From NCBI RefSeq assembly GCF_965232925.1, contig NZ_CBDDRA010000010.1:1-64000 (forward strand): DNA of 64,000 nucleotides, in the 5' to 3' direction. This document shows, in pieces, positions 41,968-51,233 of the stretch; within the stretch, counting starts at the first letter, position 1; the number at the start of each line of letters is the position of its first letter. This DNA is from Tumidithrix helvetica. GTDB lineage: Bacteria; Cyanobacteriota; Cyanobacteriia; Pseudanabaenales; Pseudanabaenaceae. A model generated the notes under the pieces. The model was given only the letters and a program-made list of their open reading frames with translations. It was not told the origin of the DNA and did not search any database. The position numbers were made by a program, and so were the translations under genes.

Positions 41968-42789
41968 CTATTCGGAATCTTCTTCGATCGCGGTTGACGA
42001 CTTTGCTCTTTGAGAATAGAGCCGACAAACGCCGCGCTTCGTCGATTTGAGAAATTCACAAAACATTTGAATATCTGGACTTTGACTCAAGATCGGGTCA
42101 TTCTCGATATATTCGATCGCTTGCGTGCGATTGCGATTGGAGCGATAGAAAATATCAAAAGCCTGCTGAATCAGGCGGCGGCGCGTATGATCGAATCCAC
42201 TGCGACGCAAACCGACTTTATTCAACCCTGAGACGAGATTGGTATCAACAGCCATGCAGTAGGGTGGCACATCCATGCCTAGCCTTGTTTGACCGCGAAT
42301 CATGGCATAAGAGCCAATGCGAGTGAACTGGTGGATCACGGTGTCACCGCCCATAAACGCCCGATCGCTCACTTCTACAAAACCCGCTAAAAGCACGTTG
42401 TTCACCAGTACTACATGATTACCTACCGTACAGTTGTGCGCAATATGTGCCCCAGTAAAGAGCAGATTGTCGTTCCCTACCGTGGTGGCTGAATTTTCTT
42501 TGGTGCCGCGATTGATCGTGACATATTCGCGAATGATGTTGCGATCGCCGATCGTGACAAAACTAATCGCGCCTTTGTAAGAGGTATCTTGAGGCTCAGA
42601 ACCAATGATTGCCCCATAGCCAATTTGATTGCGATCGCCAATCTTGGTATGCCCCGTAATAATCGCCCTAGCCCGAATTTCACAATCGGCACCGATTTCG
42701 ACATGTTCATCAATAATCGCATCAGCACCAACTGTAGTTCCTTCACCAATCTTGGCGTTGGGATGAACGATCGCACGAGGATGAATCAT
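41968..42789 (-). CDS. lpxA: UDP-N-acetylglucosamine O-acyltransferase
   Basis: The 273-residue enzyme carries out the first step of lipid A synthesis. The N-terminal two thirds is a left-handed beta-helix of hexapeptide repeats (IGEGTTVGADAIIDEHVEIG, IGDRNQIGYG). The catalytic His lies in HIAHNCTVGN, and GFVEVSDRAFMGGDTVIHQF matches the acceptor loop. The C-terminal helical domain includes KVGLRRSGFD and AFDIFYRSN. The ATG at 42789 is preferred over TTG 42795. It is followed on the same strand by no other lpx gene here; an LpxB-like gene is upstream. Confidence 0.94.
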   Translation of the reverse strand: MIHPRAIVHPNAKIGEGTTVGADAIIDEHVEIGADCEIRARAIITGHTKIGDRNQIGYGAIIGSEPQDTSYKGAISFVTIGDRNIIREYVTINRGTKENSATTVGNDNLLFTGAHIAHNCTVGNHVVLVNNVLLAGFVEVSDRAFMGGDTVIHQFTRIGSYAMIRGQTRLGMDVPPYCMAVDTNLVSGLNKVGLRRSGFDHTRRRLIQQAFDIFYRSNRNRTQAIEYIENDPILSQSPDIQMFCEFLKSTKRGVCRLYSQRAKSSTAIEEDSE

Positions 42790-42914
42790 GGTCAAAACGT
42801 TGTATATAACTAGTTGATTTACAATTCGCTGGAATTAGCAGCTTGTTCATTGGCTTGAGCAAGCAACTAATAACGTTACTACAAATACGATCGCCGCGAT
42901 CGCGATCTTAAATT

Positions 42915-44252
42915 CTAAGTATTGGGGGATGCTTTTGGAATTGCTGATTTCTTGGCGTCAATCGCCTCATACGCCATATCGACAATTTTAGCCGCAGCCC
43001 CTGCCCTTCCACAGACTGCCCGCAAGCGATCGCGCATTTTCTCTAGTTCTTCAGGACGATCGAGATAAAAGAGCATTTGCGCTGCGATACCTTCAGCGGT
43101 TAAATATCCGAGTGACTCAGGCACAATTTCCTGACCCGCCCAAATATTTGGCCAAGCCAGTAATTTACCCTGTCGTTGGAATATCTCAGCCGCAATTCGA
43201 TTGACGATCTTAACCAAATTGTTACCAACCAGCGGCAATTTGGTGAATACGCCCAATAAACCATCCCACGCTTGCATGGCATCGATTTGATTGAGGGGGA
43301 TGACTACAATCATGGGTACATTCAGCGCCGCTAACTCTGCTGTGTTTGCACCAATTGTCGTCAGGCAGAGATCGCAGGTGCGTAATAGATCGTGGGCGGG
43401 AAATTGTGTGGAAATTTCCACCATAGTGCCTTGGGCTGTGCGTAATTGATAGGCTAGCTCGGCAGGATTCTCAGATTGAGTCTCGGTTTGCATTAACTCA
43501 CCCGTTGTCCCCTCTTCCATGAGCAGAGGCGGTAGTGCAAAACTTGCCAGCATTTGTGGTGTCACGGTTGGGGCAAGGGCGATCGCTACCCGCATCTCTG
43601 GATATTTTTGCTTGAGGCGATCGGCAACGGCTAAAAACATCGGCACGCCAACTTTGAGCTTCATCGGTTTAGAACCGGGCATCAAGACAACTGTTTTTTG
43701 CCCTAAATTCTGACTAGCCGATCGCAGATCGCTGCTTTCTAGTTCGCGATCGACCATCAGATCGCCCACTACAATTGCTTTGTGCTGAAATTTGCTTGGG
43801 ATCTTGGCAGCAATGCGATCGCTACGCAGGGCAAAATAGTCCACCCAACCCAACCAACGCGCTTCCCATTCGGCATAGACAATCGTGGCATAGCCTAATC
43901 GTTTCCCGATCGCCACTGGGAAAATCTGATCGCCGCCCAAAAAAATCACTACGCCCTTTTCGTACCAGTCCCAAGGTTCTGGCGTTTTACCCCACAACAG
44001 AAATTGCCAAAAATGTTCTGCCCCCAGCACGCGACTGACATTCGGGTAGGTCTTGGCGATCGCTGCCTCTTGTCCGCTGGCATTAGCGCAGGGGGATAAA
44101 GCGATCGAGATCCGCAAGCTGGGTGTATTTGGTAACTGCTGGGTCTGGCGCAGGGCAAATTGTTTGACGACGGGGTAAACCCAAGTCGTTAGCTCTCCAG
44201 GGGCATTAGAAAGAATTAAGATGTCAACCTTGTCAAGCATTTTATCAACCAT
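42915..44252 (-). CDS. LpxB-like glycosyltransferase (lipid-A-disaccharide synthase related)
   Basis: The 445-residue protein resembles the GT19/LpxB group: an N-terminal ILILSNAPGELTTWVYPVVK where LpxB has its GExSGD loop, VVIFLGGDQIFPVAIGKRLG, a central VVLMPGSKPMKLKVGVPMFL and a C-terminal CDLCLTTIGANTAELAALNVPMIVV. The neighbouring lpxA suggests a lipid A role, but the loop differs from canonical LpxB and the protein belongs to a cyanobacterial subgroup. It may join sugars to another lipid. Met5 is an alternative start. Confidence 0.65.
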   Translation of the reverse strand: MVDKMLDKVDILILSNAPGELTTWVYPVVKQFALRQTQQLPNTPSLRISIALSPCANASGQEAAIAKTYPNVSRVLGAEHFWQFLLWGKTPEPWDWYEKGVVIFLGGDQIFPVAIGKRLGYATIVYAEWEARWLGWVDYFALRSDRIAAKIPSKFQHKAIVVGDLMVDRELESSDLRSASQNLGQKTVVLMPGSKPMKLKVGVPMFLAVADRLKQKYPEMRVAIALAPTVTPQMLASFALPPLLMEEGTTGELMQTETQSENPAELAYQLRTAQGTMVEISTQFPAHDLLRTCDLCLTTIGANTAELAALNVPMIVVIPLNQIDAMQAWDGLLGVFTKLPLVGNNLVKIVNRIAAEIFQRQGKLLAWPNIWAGQEIVPESLGYLTAEGIAAQMLFYLDRPEELEKMRDRLRAVCGRAGAAAKIVDMAYEAIDAKKSAIPKASPNT

Positions 44253-44359
44253 GAATTAAATCTACCCGTAGTTCCGATAAGAGTAAAATTTTGAACCCCT
44301 AATCAGGGTAAAGTAAAAGCAATTAATCGCGCTCTGCTTAAACCTTAAGAAACAAGCAT

Positions 44360-45235
44360 GTGGATCTGAGTTATTTATTTGACAAGCCAAAACCCATTAT
44401 TGGTGTTATTCATCTTCTGCCTTTACCCACCTCACCCCGCTGGGGAAGTAGCCTAAAAGAAGTGATCGATCGGGCAGAGCAGGAAGCTACCGCCCTTGCA
44501 GCAGGTGGCGTGCAGGGAATTTTAGTGGAAAATTTCTTTGATGCCCCATTTACCAGCCGTCAAGTCGATCCCGCCGTTGTCAGTGCCATGAGTCTCATAG
44601 TGCAACGCGTGATGCAGATGGTTGATGTTCCTGTGGGAATTAATGTCCTGCGAAATGATGCCCGCAGTGCTATGGCGATCGCTGCCTGTGTTGGCGCTAA
44701 GTTTATCCGTGTCAATGTTTTAACAGGGGTAATGGCAACCGATCAAGGCTTGATTGAAGGAGATGCCTATAATCTCTTGCGCTATCGTCGCGAATTAGGC
44801 TGTGATGTCAAAATTTTTGCGGATGTGTTGGTCAAACATGCCCAACCCCTTTCGATGCCTAAATTATCTGTGGCAATTCAAGACACCATTCATCGCGGAC
44901 TTGCTGATGCTGTGATTTTATCAGGCTGGGCAACGGGCGATCCCCCCGCTCGTCAAGACTTAGAAGAAGCGATCGCTGTCTGCCAAGGCACCCCCCTACT
45001 GATTGGCTCTGGGGCAACTTGGGATAACATTCCGCAGTTGATCAAATATGCCGATGGTGTCATTGTCTCCAGTTCCCTCAAGCGTAACGGTCAAATTCAT
45101 CAAGCCGTCGATCCAATTCGGGTGAGTCGTTTTGTCGAAGCGGTTCATGCCAGCACGGTAAATACGAACAATTCTAAAATTGCCGAATCAGGAACAGACA
45201 CAAAACTCAACTTTTCTTCTTTGCCGATTGGGTAA
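44360..45235 (+). CDS. btpA: BtpA-family photosystem I biogenesis protein
   Basis: The 291-residue TIM-barrel protein matches BtpA. The family start KPIIGVIHLLPLPTSPRW is followed by AAGGVQGILVENFFDAPF, VDVPVGINVLRNDA, KFIRVNVLTGVMATDQGLIEG split across two blocks, and ADAVILSGWATGDPP. In Synechocystis BtpA is a thylakoid-associated factor that stabilises PSI reaction centre proteins. The GTG start at 44360 fits the family N-terminus. It is divergent from the LpxB-like gene. Confidence 0.92.
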   Translation: MDLSYLFDKPKPIIGVIHLLPLPTSPRWGSSLKEVIDRAEQEATALAAGGVQGILVENFFDAPFTSRQVDPAVVSAMSLIVQRVMQMVDVPVGINVLRNDARSAMAIAACVGAKFIRVNVLTGVMATDQGLIEGDAYNLLRYRRELGCDVKIFADVLVKHAQPLSMPKLSVAIQDTIHRGLADAVILSGWATGDPPARQDLEEAIAVCQGTPLLIGSGATWDNIPQLIKYADGVIVSSSLKRNGQIHQAVDPIRVSRFVEAVHASTVNTNNSKIAESGTDTKLNFSSLPIG

Positions 45236-45274
45236 AATTATCTTTTAGAAGGGAAAAATTAAAAAGGTAAAGGA

Positions 45275-45308
45275 CTCAAGTAGTTGAGCGAAGTCGAAAC
45301 CACTTGAG
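45275..45308. repeat. Short inverted repeat with AGCGAAGTCGAA core
   Basis: CTCAAGT (45275-45281) and ACTTGAG (45302-45308) flank AGTTGAGCGAAGTCGAAACC. The core TTGAGCGAAGTCGAA is a frequent cyanobacterial intergenic motif. It lies between btpA and the VKOR gene. Confidence 0.45.
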
Positions 45309-45401
45309 CGGACTTAAACACGCGACTGGGGTAAACTTGTTTCTGGAATTCACCCAATACCTTAGTTTTACCTTTTGGTCTCCTTCTTCCCCTTTTATCC
45401 C

Positions 45402-46295
45402 ATGACTTTTATGCGTCAACGTTCTGAGCCTTGGATTAATCGCTGGTATAGACCCATAATCATTGCGATCGCGATATTTGGAGCAGCTCTGACTAGTTAT
45501 CTAACGATCACTCATTTCTTTGGTGGCACTGTTGCTTTGTGTACGACACAGGGATCGGGCTGCGATCTCGTCCTCAATAGTGAATATGCCAAAATTTTTG
45601 GTGTCCCACTCACAATTTTTGGAGCATTGGGTTATTTGACATTGGGAGGACTGGCGGCAGCACCGATGATCCTTCAAACAGAAGATGTCAAGTTTAAAGA
45701 AAAGGTCAAACAACAGACATCATTTCTCCTCTTCATGGTGTCCACTGCCACCATGGTGTTTAGTGCCTATCTGATGTATCTAGTTGCCTTTGTAATTAAA
45801 GATGCCAACGGACAGACCACTTTTTGTGTCTACTGCTTTAGTTCGGCGATCGCCATGTTTTCAATTTGGTTGCTTAACCTGTTTGGCAATATCTGGAAAG
45901 ATATCGGGCAGTTGATTTTTATCGGTCTAATAGTGGGTGTGGTCACTTTAACGGGAACCCTTGGTGTATATGCCAGCCAAAATCAGTTGTTGGCGCAGAG
46001 TGGAACCTTTCAAGGTCGGTTGGCGCAGCACCTTAGAGCGATCGATGCCAAGATGTATGGAGCCTTTTGGTGTCCTCACTGTCGCGATCAAAAAGATCTA
46101 TTTGGCGAAGCCAAGAAGCAAATCCCCTATATTGAGTGCGATCCAAGAGGTGAAAACCCTAAACCCCAACTATGTCAGACAAAGGGAATTAAGGGCTTCC
46201 CAACTTGGGAGATCAAGAACAAGCTCCACGAAGGACAAAAAACGTTAGAAGAGTTAGCCGACCTATCTGGCTATGAAGGCTCAAGAGCTAATTAA
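45402..46295 (+). CDS. VKOR-thioredoxin fusion (disulfide bond formation)
   Basis: The 297-residue membrane protein has four to five helices of the vitamin K epoxide reductase domain and a C-terminal thioredoxin-like domain. Cys47 and Cys54 form the loop pair, Cys142-Cys145 (FCVYC) is the quinone-side CxxC, and Cys224-Cys227 (FWCPHC) is the thioredoxin CxxC. It should oxidise periplasmic or lumenal thiols and pass electrons to quinone, as the Synechococcus VKOR fusion does. Start is ATG 45402; Met4 is possible. A strong terminator follows. Confidence 0.93.
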   Translation: MTFMRQRSEPWINRWYRPIIIAIAIFGAALTSYLTITHFFGGTVALCTTQGSGCDLVLNSEYAKIFGVPLTIFGALGYLTLGGLAAAPMILQTEDVKFKEKVKQQTSFLLFMVSTATMVFSAYLMYLVAFVIKDANGQTTFCVYCFSSAIAMFSIWLLNLFGNIWKDIGQLIFIGLIVGVVTLTGTLGVYASQNQLLAQSGTFQGRLAQHLRAIDAKMYGAFWCPHCRDQKDLFGEAKKQIPYIECDPRGENPKPQLCQTKGIKGFPTWEIKNKLHEGQKTLEELADLSGYEGSRAN

Positions 46296-46318
46296 CTGAA
46301 GTAGATATTGAATGTTTG

Positions 46319-46342
46319 CTCTCCCAACTTGGGAGAGTTTTT
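46319..46342 (+). terminator. Intrinsic terminator after VKOR
   Basis: CTCTCCCAACTTGGGAGAG (8-bp arms, loop of three) is followed by TTTTT at 46338-46342. It lies 24 bases beyond the VKOR stop and 19 bases before the next start codon. This is the best intrinsic terminator in the window. Confidence 0.85.
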
Positions 46343-46348
46343 GCTAAT

Positions 46349-46353
46349 AGGAG
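46349..46353 (+). promoter_or_regulatory. Ribosome binding site AGGAG selecting GTG 46361
   Basis: AGGAG ends 7 bases before GTG 46361. It rules out the upstream in-frame TTG at 46316, which lies inside the terminator stem. Confidence 0.75.
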
Positions 46354-46360
46354 CTTTTTT

Positions 46361-47020
46361 GTGAAAATCAAACATGCGATCGATTTGCATAAGGGACTAA
46401 CAACCTTTGTTATTGTTGGTCTAATGGTTGGGTATCAAAATTTTTCGCTTGGGCCTTGGGTTTACTTAGCGCTGCATGGAACCTATGGCATTTTGTGGCT
46501 ATTAAAGTCTCGGATTTATCCCGATCGCCAATGGGAGCAGGAAATTCCTCTGGGAAAAGGTATCGTCACCTTTGGCGTTCTATTGCTCTACTGGCTCGCT
46601 CCATTTATTTTGATTAGCAGTGGTTCTGTGCCACCTTTGCCCTTGGTATCCGTTGCGATCGCGCTGAATATCTTGGGCATATTTTTGCACTACACCAGCG
46701 ATGCCCAGAAATATTACACGCTCAAATATCATCAAGGATTAATAACCGAGGGATTTTTTGCCCGTTGCCGCAATACCAACTACCTAGGTGAAATCCTAAT
46801 TTATCTATCTTTTGCCCTATTGGCAGAGAACTGGATACCCTATGCTGTACTCTCTGCCTTTGTAGTGGCAGTTTTTATCCCCAATATGAAAAAGAAGGAT
46901 CTGTCCTTGTCACGTTATCCTGAATTCGAGCAGTACAAAACTCAAACTGGTCAGATTTTACCAAAGTTATTCATGCGAGCGAGTTCTGATGCAGTTCAAG
47001 TCAAAATCGAATCAAATTGA
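46361..47020 (+). CDS. Isoprenylcysteine methyltransferase-like / DUF1295 membrane protein
   Basis: The 219-residue membrane protein has about five helices. The C-terminal half shows a steroid 5-alpha-reductase/PEMT/ICMT-like region: HYTSDAQKYYTLKYHQGLIT, EGFFARCRNTNYLGEILIYL and KKKDLSLSRYPEFEQYK. Proteins of this superfamily are membrane methyltransferases or reductases. The substrate cannot be assigned. The GTG start is fixed by AGGAG seven bases upstream. Confidence 0.7.
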   Translation: MKIKHAIDLHKGLTTFVIVGLMVGYQNFSLGPWVYLALHGTYGILWLLKSRIYPDRQWEQEIPLGKGIVTFGVLLLYWLAPFILISSGSVPPLPLVSVAIALNILGIFLHYTSDAQKYYTLKYHQGLITEGFFARCRNTNYLGEILIYLSFALLAENWIPYAVLSAFVVAVFIPNMKKKDLSLSRYPEFEQYKTQTGQILPKLFMRASSDAVQVKIESN

Positions 47021-47032
47021 GAACGATTTGGG

Positions 47033-47067
47033 TGTAGTCCTCACCAGATATTCGCATGAGGACTACA
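47033..47067. terminator. Bidirectional terminator-like hairpin
   Basis: TGTAGTCCTCA and TGAGGACTACA are perfect 11-bp arms around a 13-base loop, between the convergent membrane protein gene (ends 47020) and argF (ends 47096). An A/T-rich tract with TTTTT follows on the plus strand, so it probably serves both genes. Confidence 0.65.
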
Positions 47068-47095
47068 TGCAATTATATTTTTGGGTATGGGGTAA

Positions 47096-48007
47096 TTACA
47101 GCAGACTGACGAGTAGAGCCTTTTGAGCGTGAAGGCGATTTTCAGCTTCATCCCAAATGCGTGACTGCTTGCCTTCCATCACATCATCGGTAATCTCTTC
47201 ACCACGATGGGCTGGCAAACAATGCAGAACGATCGCCGAACGATCTGCTAGAGTCATCAAATCGGCGTTCAGTTGGTAGGGTTGGAAGATCGGAATGCGA
47301 TCGAGGGCTTCCGATTCTTGACCCATGCTTGCCCAGACATCGGTATAGAGAACGTGAGCTGCTTGAGATGCCAGTTTTGGATCGTGGGTAACAATGACTT
47401 CAGAGCCCTTGGCGAGACTTCTTGCTTGCGCCACAATGTCTGGATCGGGAGCAAACCCTTTTGGGGTAGCAACACGGATATTCATTCCGACCAAAGCACA
47501 ACCTAGGAGGAGGGAGTGTGCCATATTATTACCATCACCCACATAGGTCATGGTCAAGCCCTGTAACTTACCAAAGTTTTCCTGCACAGTAAGTAAGTCG
47601 GCTAGTACTTGACAGGGATGCTCGAGATCGCTTAAGGCATTAATGATGGGGATTTTGCAATATTTGGCAAAGGTTTCTAGTTCTAGCTGGGCAGAGGTAC
47701 GAATCGCCAAAATATCCACGTAGCGATCGAGTACTCTCGCTGTGTCTTCAATCGGTTCGCCGCGACTGACTTGGGTAACACTTGGATCGAGGTCAATCAC
47801 ATGACCACCAAGTTGGTGCATAGCCACTGTGAAGCTAACTCTGGTTCGTGTTGACGCTTTACGGAATAGCAGACCTAAGGTTTTACGTCGAAAATCTGGT
47901 TGGATTTCGCCAGACTTTAATTGTTTCGCTAAAGCCAGCAAATCATAGATTTCTTGTGTTTGCAAATCTGCCAAGCTTAAAAGATCGCGACCCTGTAAAT
48001 TACCCAT
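47096..48007 (-). CDS. argF: Ornithine carbamoyltransferase
   Basis: The 303-residue enzyme makes citrulline from ornithine and carbamoyl phosphate in arginine synthesis. Carbamoyl phosphate loop KASTRTRVSF, HPCQVLADLLT, the ornithine-side DVWASMGQE and HCLPAHRGEEI with the catalytic Cys are all present. Length and motifs are normal. It lies 51 bp downstream of yqeG on the same strand. Confidence 0.97.
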   Translation of the reverse strand: MGNLQGRDLLSLADLQTQEIYDLLALAKQLKSGEIQPDFRRKTLGLLFRKASTRTRVSFTVAMHQLGGHVIDLDPSVTQVSRGEPIEDTARVLDRYVDILAIRTSAQLELETFAKYCKIPIINALSDLEHPCQVLADLLTVQENFGKLQGLTMTYVGDGNNMAHSLLLGCALVGMNIRVATPKGFAPDPDIVAQARSLAKGSEVIVTHDPKLASQAAHVLYTDVWASMGQESEALDRIPIFQPYQLNADLMTLADRSAIVLHCLPAHRGEEITDDVMEGKQSRIWDEAENRLHAQKALLVSLL

Positions 48008-48058
48008 GAATAGATTCCTAGAAGTAAAACTTTCTGATGCGCTTACGTTTTGTGGGTT

Positions 48059-48601
48059 TTAGATATTAACCCCTGATTTACGGGCTAACCAAATTTCCCA
48101 TCTTCGTAAAACATTTGTTCTAACTCTTAGCAAAGAAGTTTTTTTGTGATTGTCGCCCTTGTCACTGTTGTTGCAAGGTGGTTGCACAAGAACGGTAAAT
48201 AGACCTAAACGATTCCCTACTAATGTGTCGGTAAACAGGCGATCGCCAATCATGGCAACTTGTTCGGGTGGTAGCTTCATCGCCTCTAATGCCTGGCGAA
48301 CCATTCGTCTTGAGGGCTTCCCAGCACGAGAACGAAAAGGGAGATCTAAATTTTCAGCAATGTTTTGAATGCGGCGATTGCTAAAGTTATTGCTGATCAG
48401 CCAAATGGGATAGTCTTGCCGCATCAGCTCGATCCATACCTTAATCTCTGGGGAAGCTTCAGATTCGTGATTGCCAACAATGGTGTCATCAACATCTAGG
48501 ATCATGCCCCGCAAACCATGCTCTTGCATTAACTCAGGGGTGATCGCAGCGATCGACTGAGACAAAACTAAATCTGGAGTGAGTAGCTGCCAAGGTAGCA
48601 T
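48059..48601 (-). CDS. YqeG-family HAD phosphatase
   Basis: The 180-residue protein is a HAD-superfamily hydrolase of subfamily IIIA. Motif I is LDVDDTIVGNHES with the nucleophile Asp, motif II is IWLISNNFSN, and motif III/IV is VAMIGDRLFTDTLVGNRLG. No signal peptide is seen. YqeG members act on small phosphate esters; mitochondrial PTPMT-like roles have been suggested for eukaryotic relatives. It precedes argF and follows mltG in what is a common cyanobacterial gene order. Confidence 0.88.
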   Translation of the reverse strand: MLPWQLLTPDLVLSQSIAAITPELMQEHGLRGMILDVDDTIVGNHESEASPEIKVWIELMRQDYPIWLISNNFSNRRIQNIAENLDLPFRSRAGKPSRRMVRQALEAMKLPPEQVAMIGDRLFTDTLVGNRLGLFTVLVQPPCNNSDKGDNHKKTSLLRVRTNVLRRWEIWLARKSGVNI

Positions 48602-48937
48602 GATTAAGATTTAGGCTTACTAGATGAAGAATTTTGAAAACTCAAAGATCTTTGAAAAATAAGTATTGCAACCTAGTTCTTTACAAGAATTCTTTTGGGA
48701 TTGCATCAGATCAATATACCACCTCAAAGACGGGGACAAAGCTTGCAATTCTTTGCCTCTAAATACAAAAGATTGGAAGATCGATTCAGATCTTTCATGA
48801 ATTTAAATAAATTTAAATCAACAAACCCGCCGTAAGTGGACGGGGTATCAAATTTAAACTTTTCTTGCTGATAACTAAAATCCCTAGGGACAGGTTCTTT
48901 GCCTCTAGGTGAGATTGGAGCGGATGTGAACCAAGCA
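48602..48937. other. Intergenic region between mltG and yqeG
   Basis: These 336 bases hold no gene I support. An open frame running out of the mltG region on the minus strand has no family likeness. An imperfect hairpin (CCCGCCGTAAGTGGACGGGG, about 48828-48847) and a TTTAAAT-rich stretch are the only structure. Confidence 0.5.
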
Positions 48938-50041
48938 TCAGTTATTTTCTGTTTTATTTTTAAGTTGTCTATCGACTTGTTGGACTGCCTGTTTATGCTC
49001 TTCAAGGGTACGGCTAAAGATATGGCTGCCATCAAACCGAGCCATAAAGAAGAGATACTCAGTTGCTTCAGGATTGAGGGTAGCTTTGAGACTGGCAAGA
49101 CTGGGTGAGGCGATCGCACCTGGTGGCAATCCTTCATTCATATAGGTGTTATAGGGTGAAGGCGTTCTAACTTGATCGAGGGTTAGCGGTTTATCAGGAG
49201 TTTGCTTGATCTTAAGCCCATATTCAACTGTGGGGTCAGCTTCAAGGGGCATATTGCGTTTTAACCTCTGCCAAAATACGCCTGCGATCGTGCGACGCTC
49301 TTTTTCAAGCACCGCTTCTTTTTCGACAATGCTAGCCAGTGTGACCCAATCAGCCAAACTAACTGAGATTTTTGCCTGCCCACCCTGACGTGCCTTGTCT
49401 TGATGCGCCTTATATACAGGGAGCGCCACTTGCTCAAAACGATCGAGCATCAGTTCGATCGTGCGATCGGGCGATACTTCGTTGGGAGGGATTTGATAGG
49501 TGTCGGGAAATAAGTAACCCTCTAAGCTGGGAATACTATCGGGTAACCAAGATCTGCGTTTGGGCTGAACTTTGTTTGCCGCAGCGATAAATTCAGCCGC
49601 AGGGAAAAAGCCCTTTTCCTCGAAATAAGCTGCCATCTGGGCGATCGTCCAACCTTCAGGAATGGTAAAACGCACCTCCACTGGTTTGGCGGTCTGTAAT
49701 TGGGCGACAACTTCTCGCAAAGGCTGGTTTGTCGAAAAATCATAGATTCCAGCCCGCAAGGGTCGCGTATCCCCCTCTTTCCAAGCTAACCATTGGAGCC
49801 AGAGACGGAGGGCTAAACTCGAACGAATTACCCCCGCCGCTTCTAGTTCATGCCCAATGATTTGGGAAGGCATACCATCAGGAATTTTGATCCTAACTGG
49901 TGTACCAACGACACTATTGGGTGCGCCACTAGCCCATAACCACCACAAACTACCACTCCAGCCAGACAGTAGCAGCGTTAGAGGCAAAAATACACTGTAG
50001 AACCACCAACTAGGCTTCTTCTTCTGCGTCTTCTGCATCAA
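48938..50041 (-). CDS. mltG: Endolytic transglycosylase MltG (YceG family)
   Basis: The 367-residue protein has an N-terminal membrane helix (about residues 13-36) and a LysM-like region followed by the YceG domain. The catalytic Glu lies in LASIVEKEAVLEKER, with IAGVFWQRL and MPLEADPTVEYGL after it, then SPYNTYMNEGLPPGAIASPS. It cleaves nascent glycan strands to terminate peptidoglycan synthesis. The first 11 codons overlap the end of the DUF3727 gene, suggesting translational coupling. Confidence 0.95.
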   Translation of the reverse strand: MMQKTQKKKPSWWFYSVFLPLTLLLSGWSGSLWWLWASGAPNSVVGTPVRIKIPDGMPSQIIGHELEAAGVIRSSLALRLWLQWLAWKEGDTRPLRAGIYDFSTNQPLREVVAQLQTAKPVEVRFTIPEGWTIAQMAAYFEEKGFFPAAEFIAAANKVQPKRRSWLPDSIPSLEGYLFPDTYQIPPNEVSPDRTIELMLDRFEQVALPVYKAHQDKARQGGQAKISVSLADWVTLASIVEKEAVLEKERRTIAGVFWQRLKRNMPLEADPTVEYGLKIKQTPDKPLTLDQVRTPSPYNTYMNEGLPPGAIASPSLASLKATLNPEATEYLFFMARFDGSHIFSRTLEEHKQAVQQVDRQLKNKTENN

Positions 50042-50564
50042 TTAGGTGCTCTGCAACAAAGGGCTGAATGTATTCGATTTCTTCAGGTGAGAGCAATTCT
50101 GGCTTACCATCCGCATTGAGTTTGGCAAAAAATATCAATGGGTCAACAGAAGTAAACACGGAATAGGCTTGTTCTTCATGATAAAAATTAGCCAATTCCT
50201 GAAACTCTTCGCACTCACTTTCATCTTCTGTGCCGATGCCGATCTCATAGATCTCATCTTCGATCAACTCAGGTAGTTCCCCTTCAACGGTGAGGGTAAA
50301 GGCAGTTCGCTTTAGTTTTAGATTTTGTTCGGCAAGAACTGCTTGAGCGATCGCAAAAATTTGATCGACCTCATCGTCGTCGATATCGACGAGTTCTTCT
50401 TCCTCTTCTTCGGTCTCTGATGCTTGCCAAGCAAAGATTTGCACCGAATGATCGACGGGTTGGAGTAAGAAATACTCTTTCCCTTCAATGTCAAAGGTGG
50501 TTTCTAAGAAACATGGCAGGGATTTACCTGCATCATCCGTCAATATCAGTGTTGATCCATCCAT
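50010..50564 (-). CDS. DUF3727 family protein
   Basis: The 184-residue soluble protein is strongly acidic (TEEEEEELVDIDDDE near residue 55) and matches DUF3727, a family of cyanobacteria and chloroplasts: ILTDDAGKSLPCFLE near the start, SVFTSVDPLIFFAKL near the end. It begins the unit DUF3727-mltG and overlaps mltG by 32 bp. Its function is unknown; a conserved link to envelope growth genes is suggested by order only. Confidence 0.85.
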   Translation of the reverse strand: MDGSTLILTDDAGKSLPCFLETTFDIEGKEYFLLQPVDHSVQIFAWQASETEEEEEELVDIDDDEVDQIFAIAQAVLAEQNLKLKRTAFTLTVEGELPELIEDEIYEIGIGTEDESECEEFQELANFYHEEQAYSVFTSVDPLIFFAKLNADGKPELLSPEEIEYIQPFVAEHLIDAEDAEEEA

Positions 50565-50798
50565 AAATTAGGAAATGTTTTAACTTCTTTGCACAGGTAT
50601 AGCCTACAGAGCGCTTTGCACAAGCATTCTTGCTCTAAGAAATTATGACAGTTTTTGGATCGAAAAACTTGGACATTTGATTTTTGTAAGTTGAATTTGT
50701 AATTTAGAGATAATTTTTAGCTTTTGAGCGGTAATTGGCGATCTCACAGGTTTATGCGCCATGAGTTTTGAACCCAGCGGAAAACTCAATCTTGACAA

Positions 50799-51233
50799 CT
50801 AACTCCGCTTTCGATCTAGCCATTGCTGCAAAATCAGAGCCGCAGCTTTGCGATCGATCATGCCTTTGTTTTCCCTAGGCGAAAACCCCTGGGATTGCAT
50901 GATTTGCTCCGCCTCAAAAGAGGTCAACCTTTCATCCACATACTCTAGAGTCAAACCTAAGTGCTTTGATGCCCCACGCGCAAACTTTTGTACCTGCTTG
51001 GCTTGGTAGCCCAGACTGCCGTCCATGTTATAGGGTAGCCCCACCACTAGGGTCGTAACTTCGCGATCGCTGACCAAAGCTTGTAACTGTGCCATATCCT
51101 CCTGCCAGGATTTGCGGACAATTGTGGTGATGCCATGGGCAAACATGCCCAAGCGATCGCATCCTGCTACACCAATGCGCTTACTGCCTACATCTAAACC
51201 TAATGCGGCGACAATGTTATTTACAGCATTCAC
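50799..51233 (-). CDS. ruvX: RuvX/YqgF family nuclease (Holliday junction resolvase-like)
   Basis: The 144-residue protein has the RNase H-like fold of RuvX: ALGLDVGSKRIGVAGCD with the first catalytic Asp, VVGLPYNMDGSLG, VDERLTSFEAEQ and DRKAAALILQQWL. It acts in 16S rRNA 5' processing and possibly junction resolution. It overlaps the eda gene by 4 bp and is co-directional with the DUF3727-mltG-yqeG-argF series. Confidence 0.93.
   Translation of the reverse strand: MNAVNNIVAALGLDVGSKRIGVAGCDRLGMFAHGITTIVRKSWQEDMAQLQALVSDREVTTLVVGLPYNMDGSLGYQAKQVQKFARGASKHLGLTLEYVDERLTSFEAEQIMQSQGFSPRENKGMIDRKAAALILQQWLDRKRS

Noticed and set aside
48724..49137. A 137-codon open frame on the minus strand overlapping the mltG 3' end
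   Set aside because: Its first half is an alternate frame of mltG and the rest has no family likeness, ribosome binding site or typical composition.
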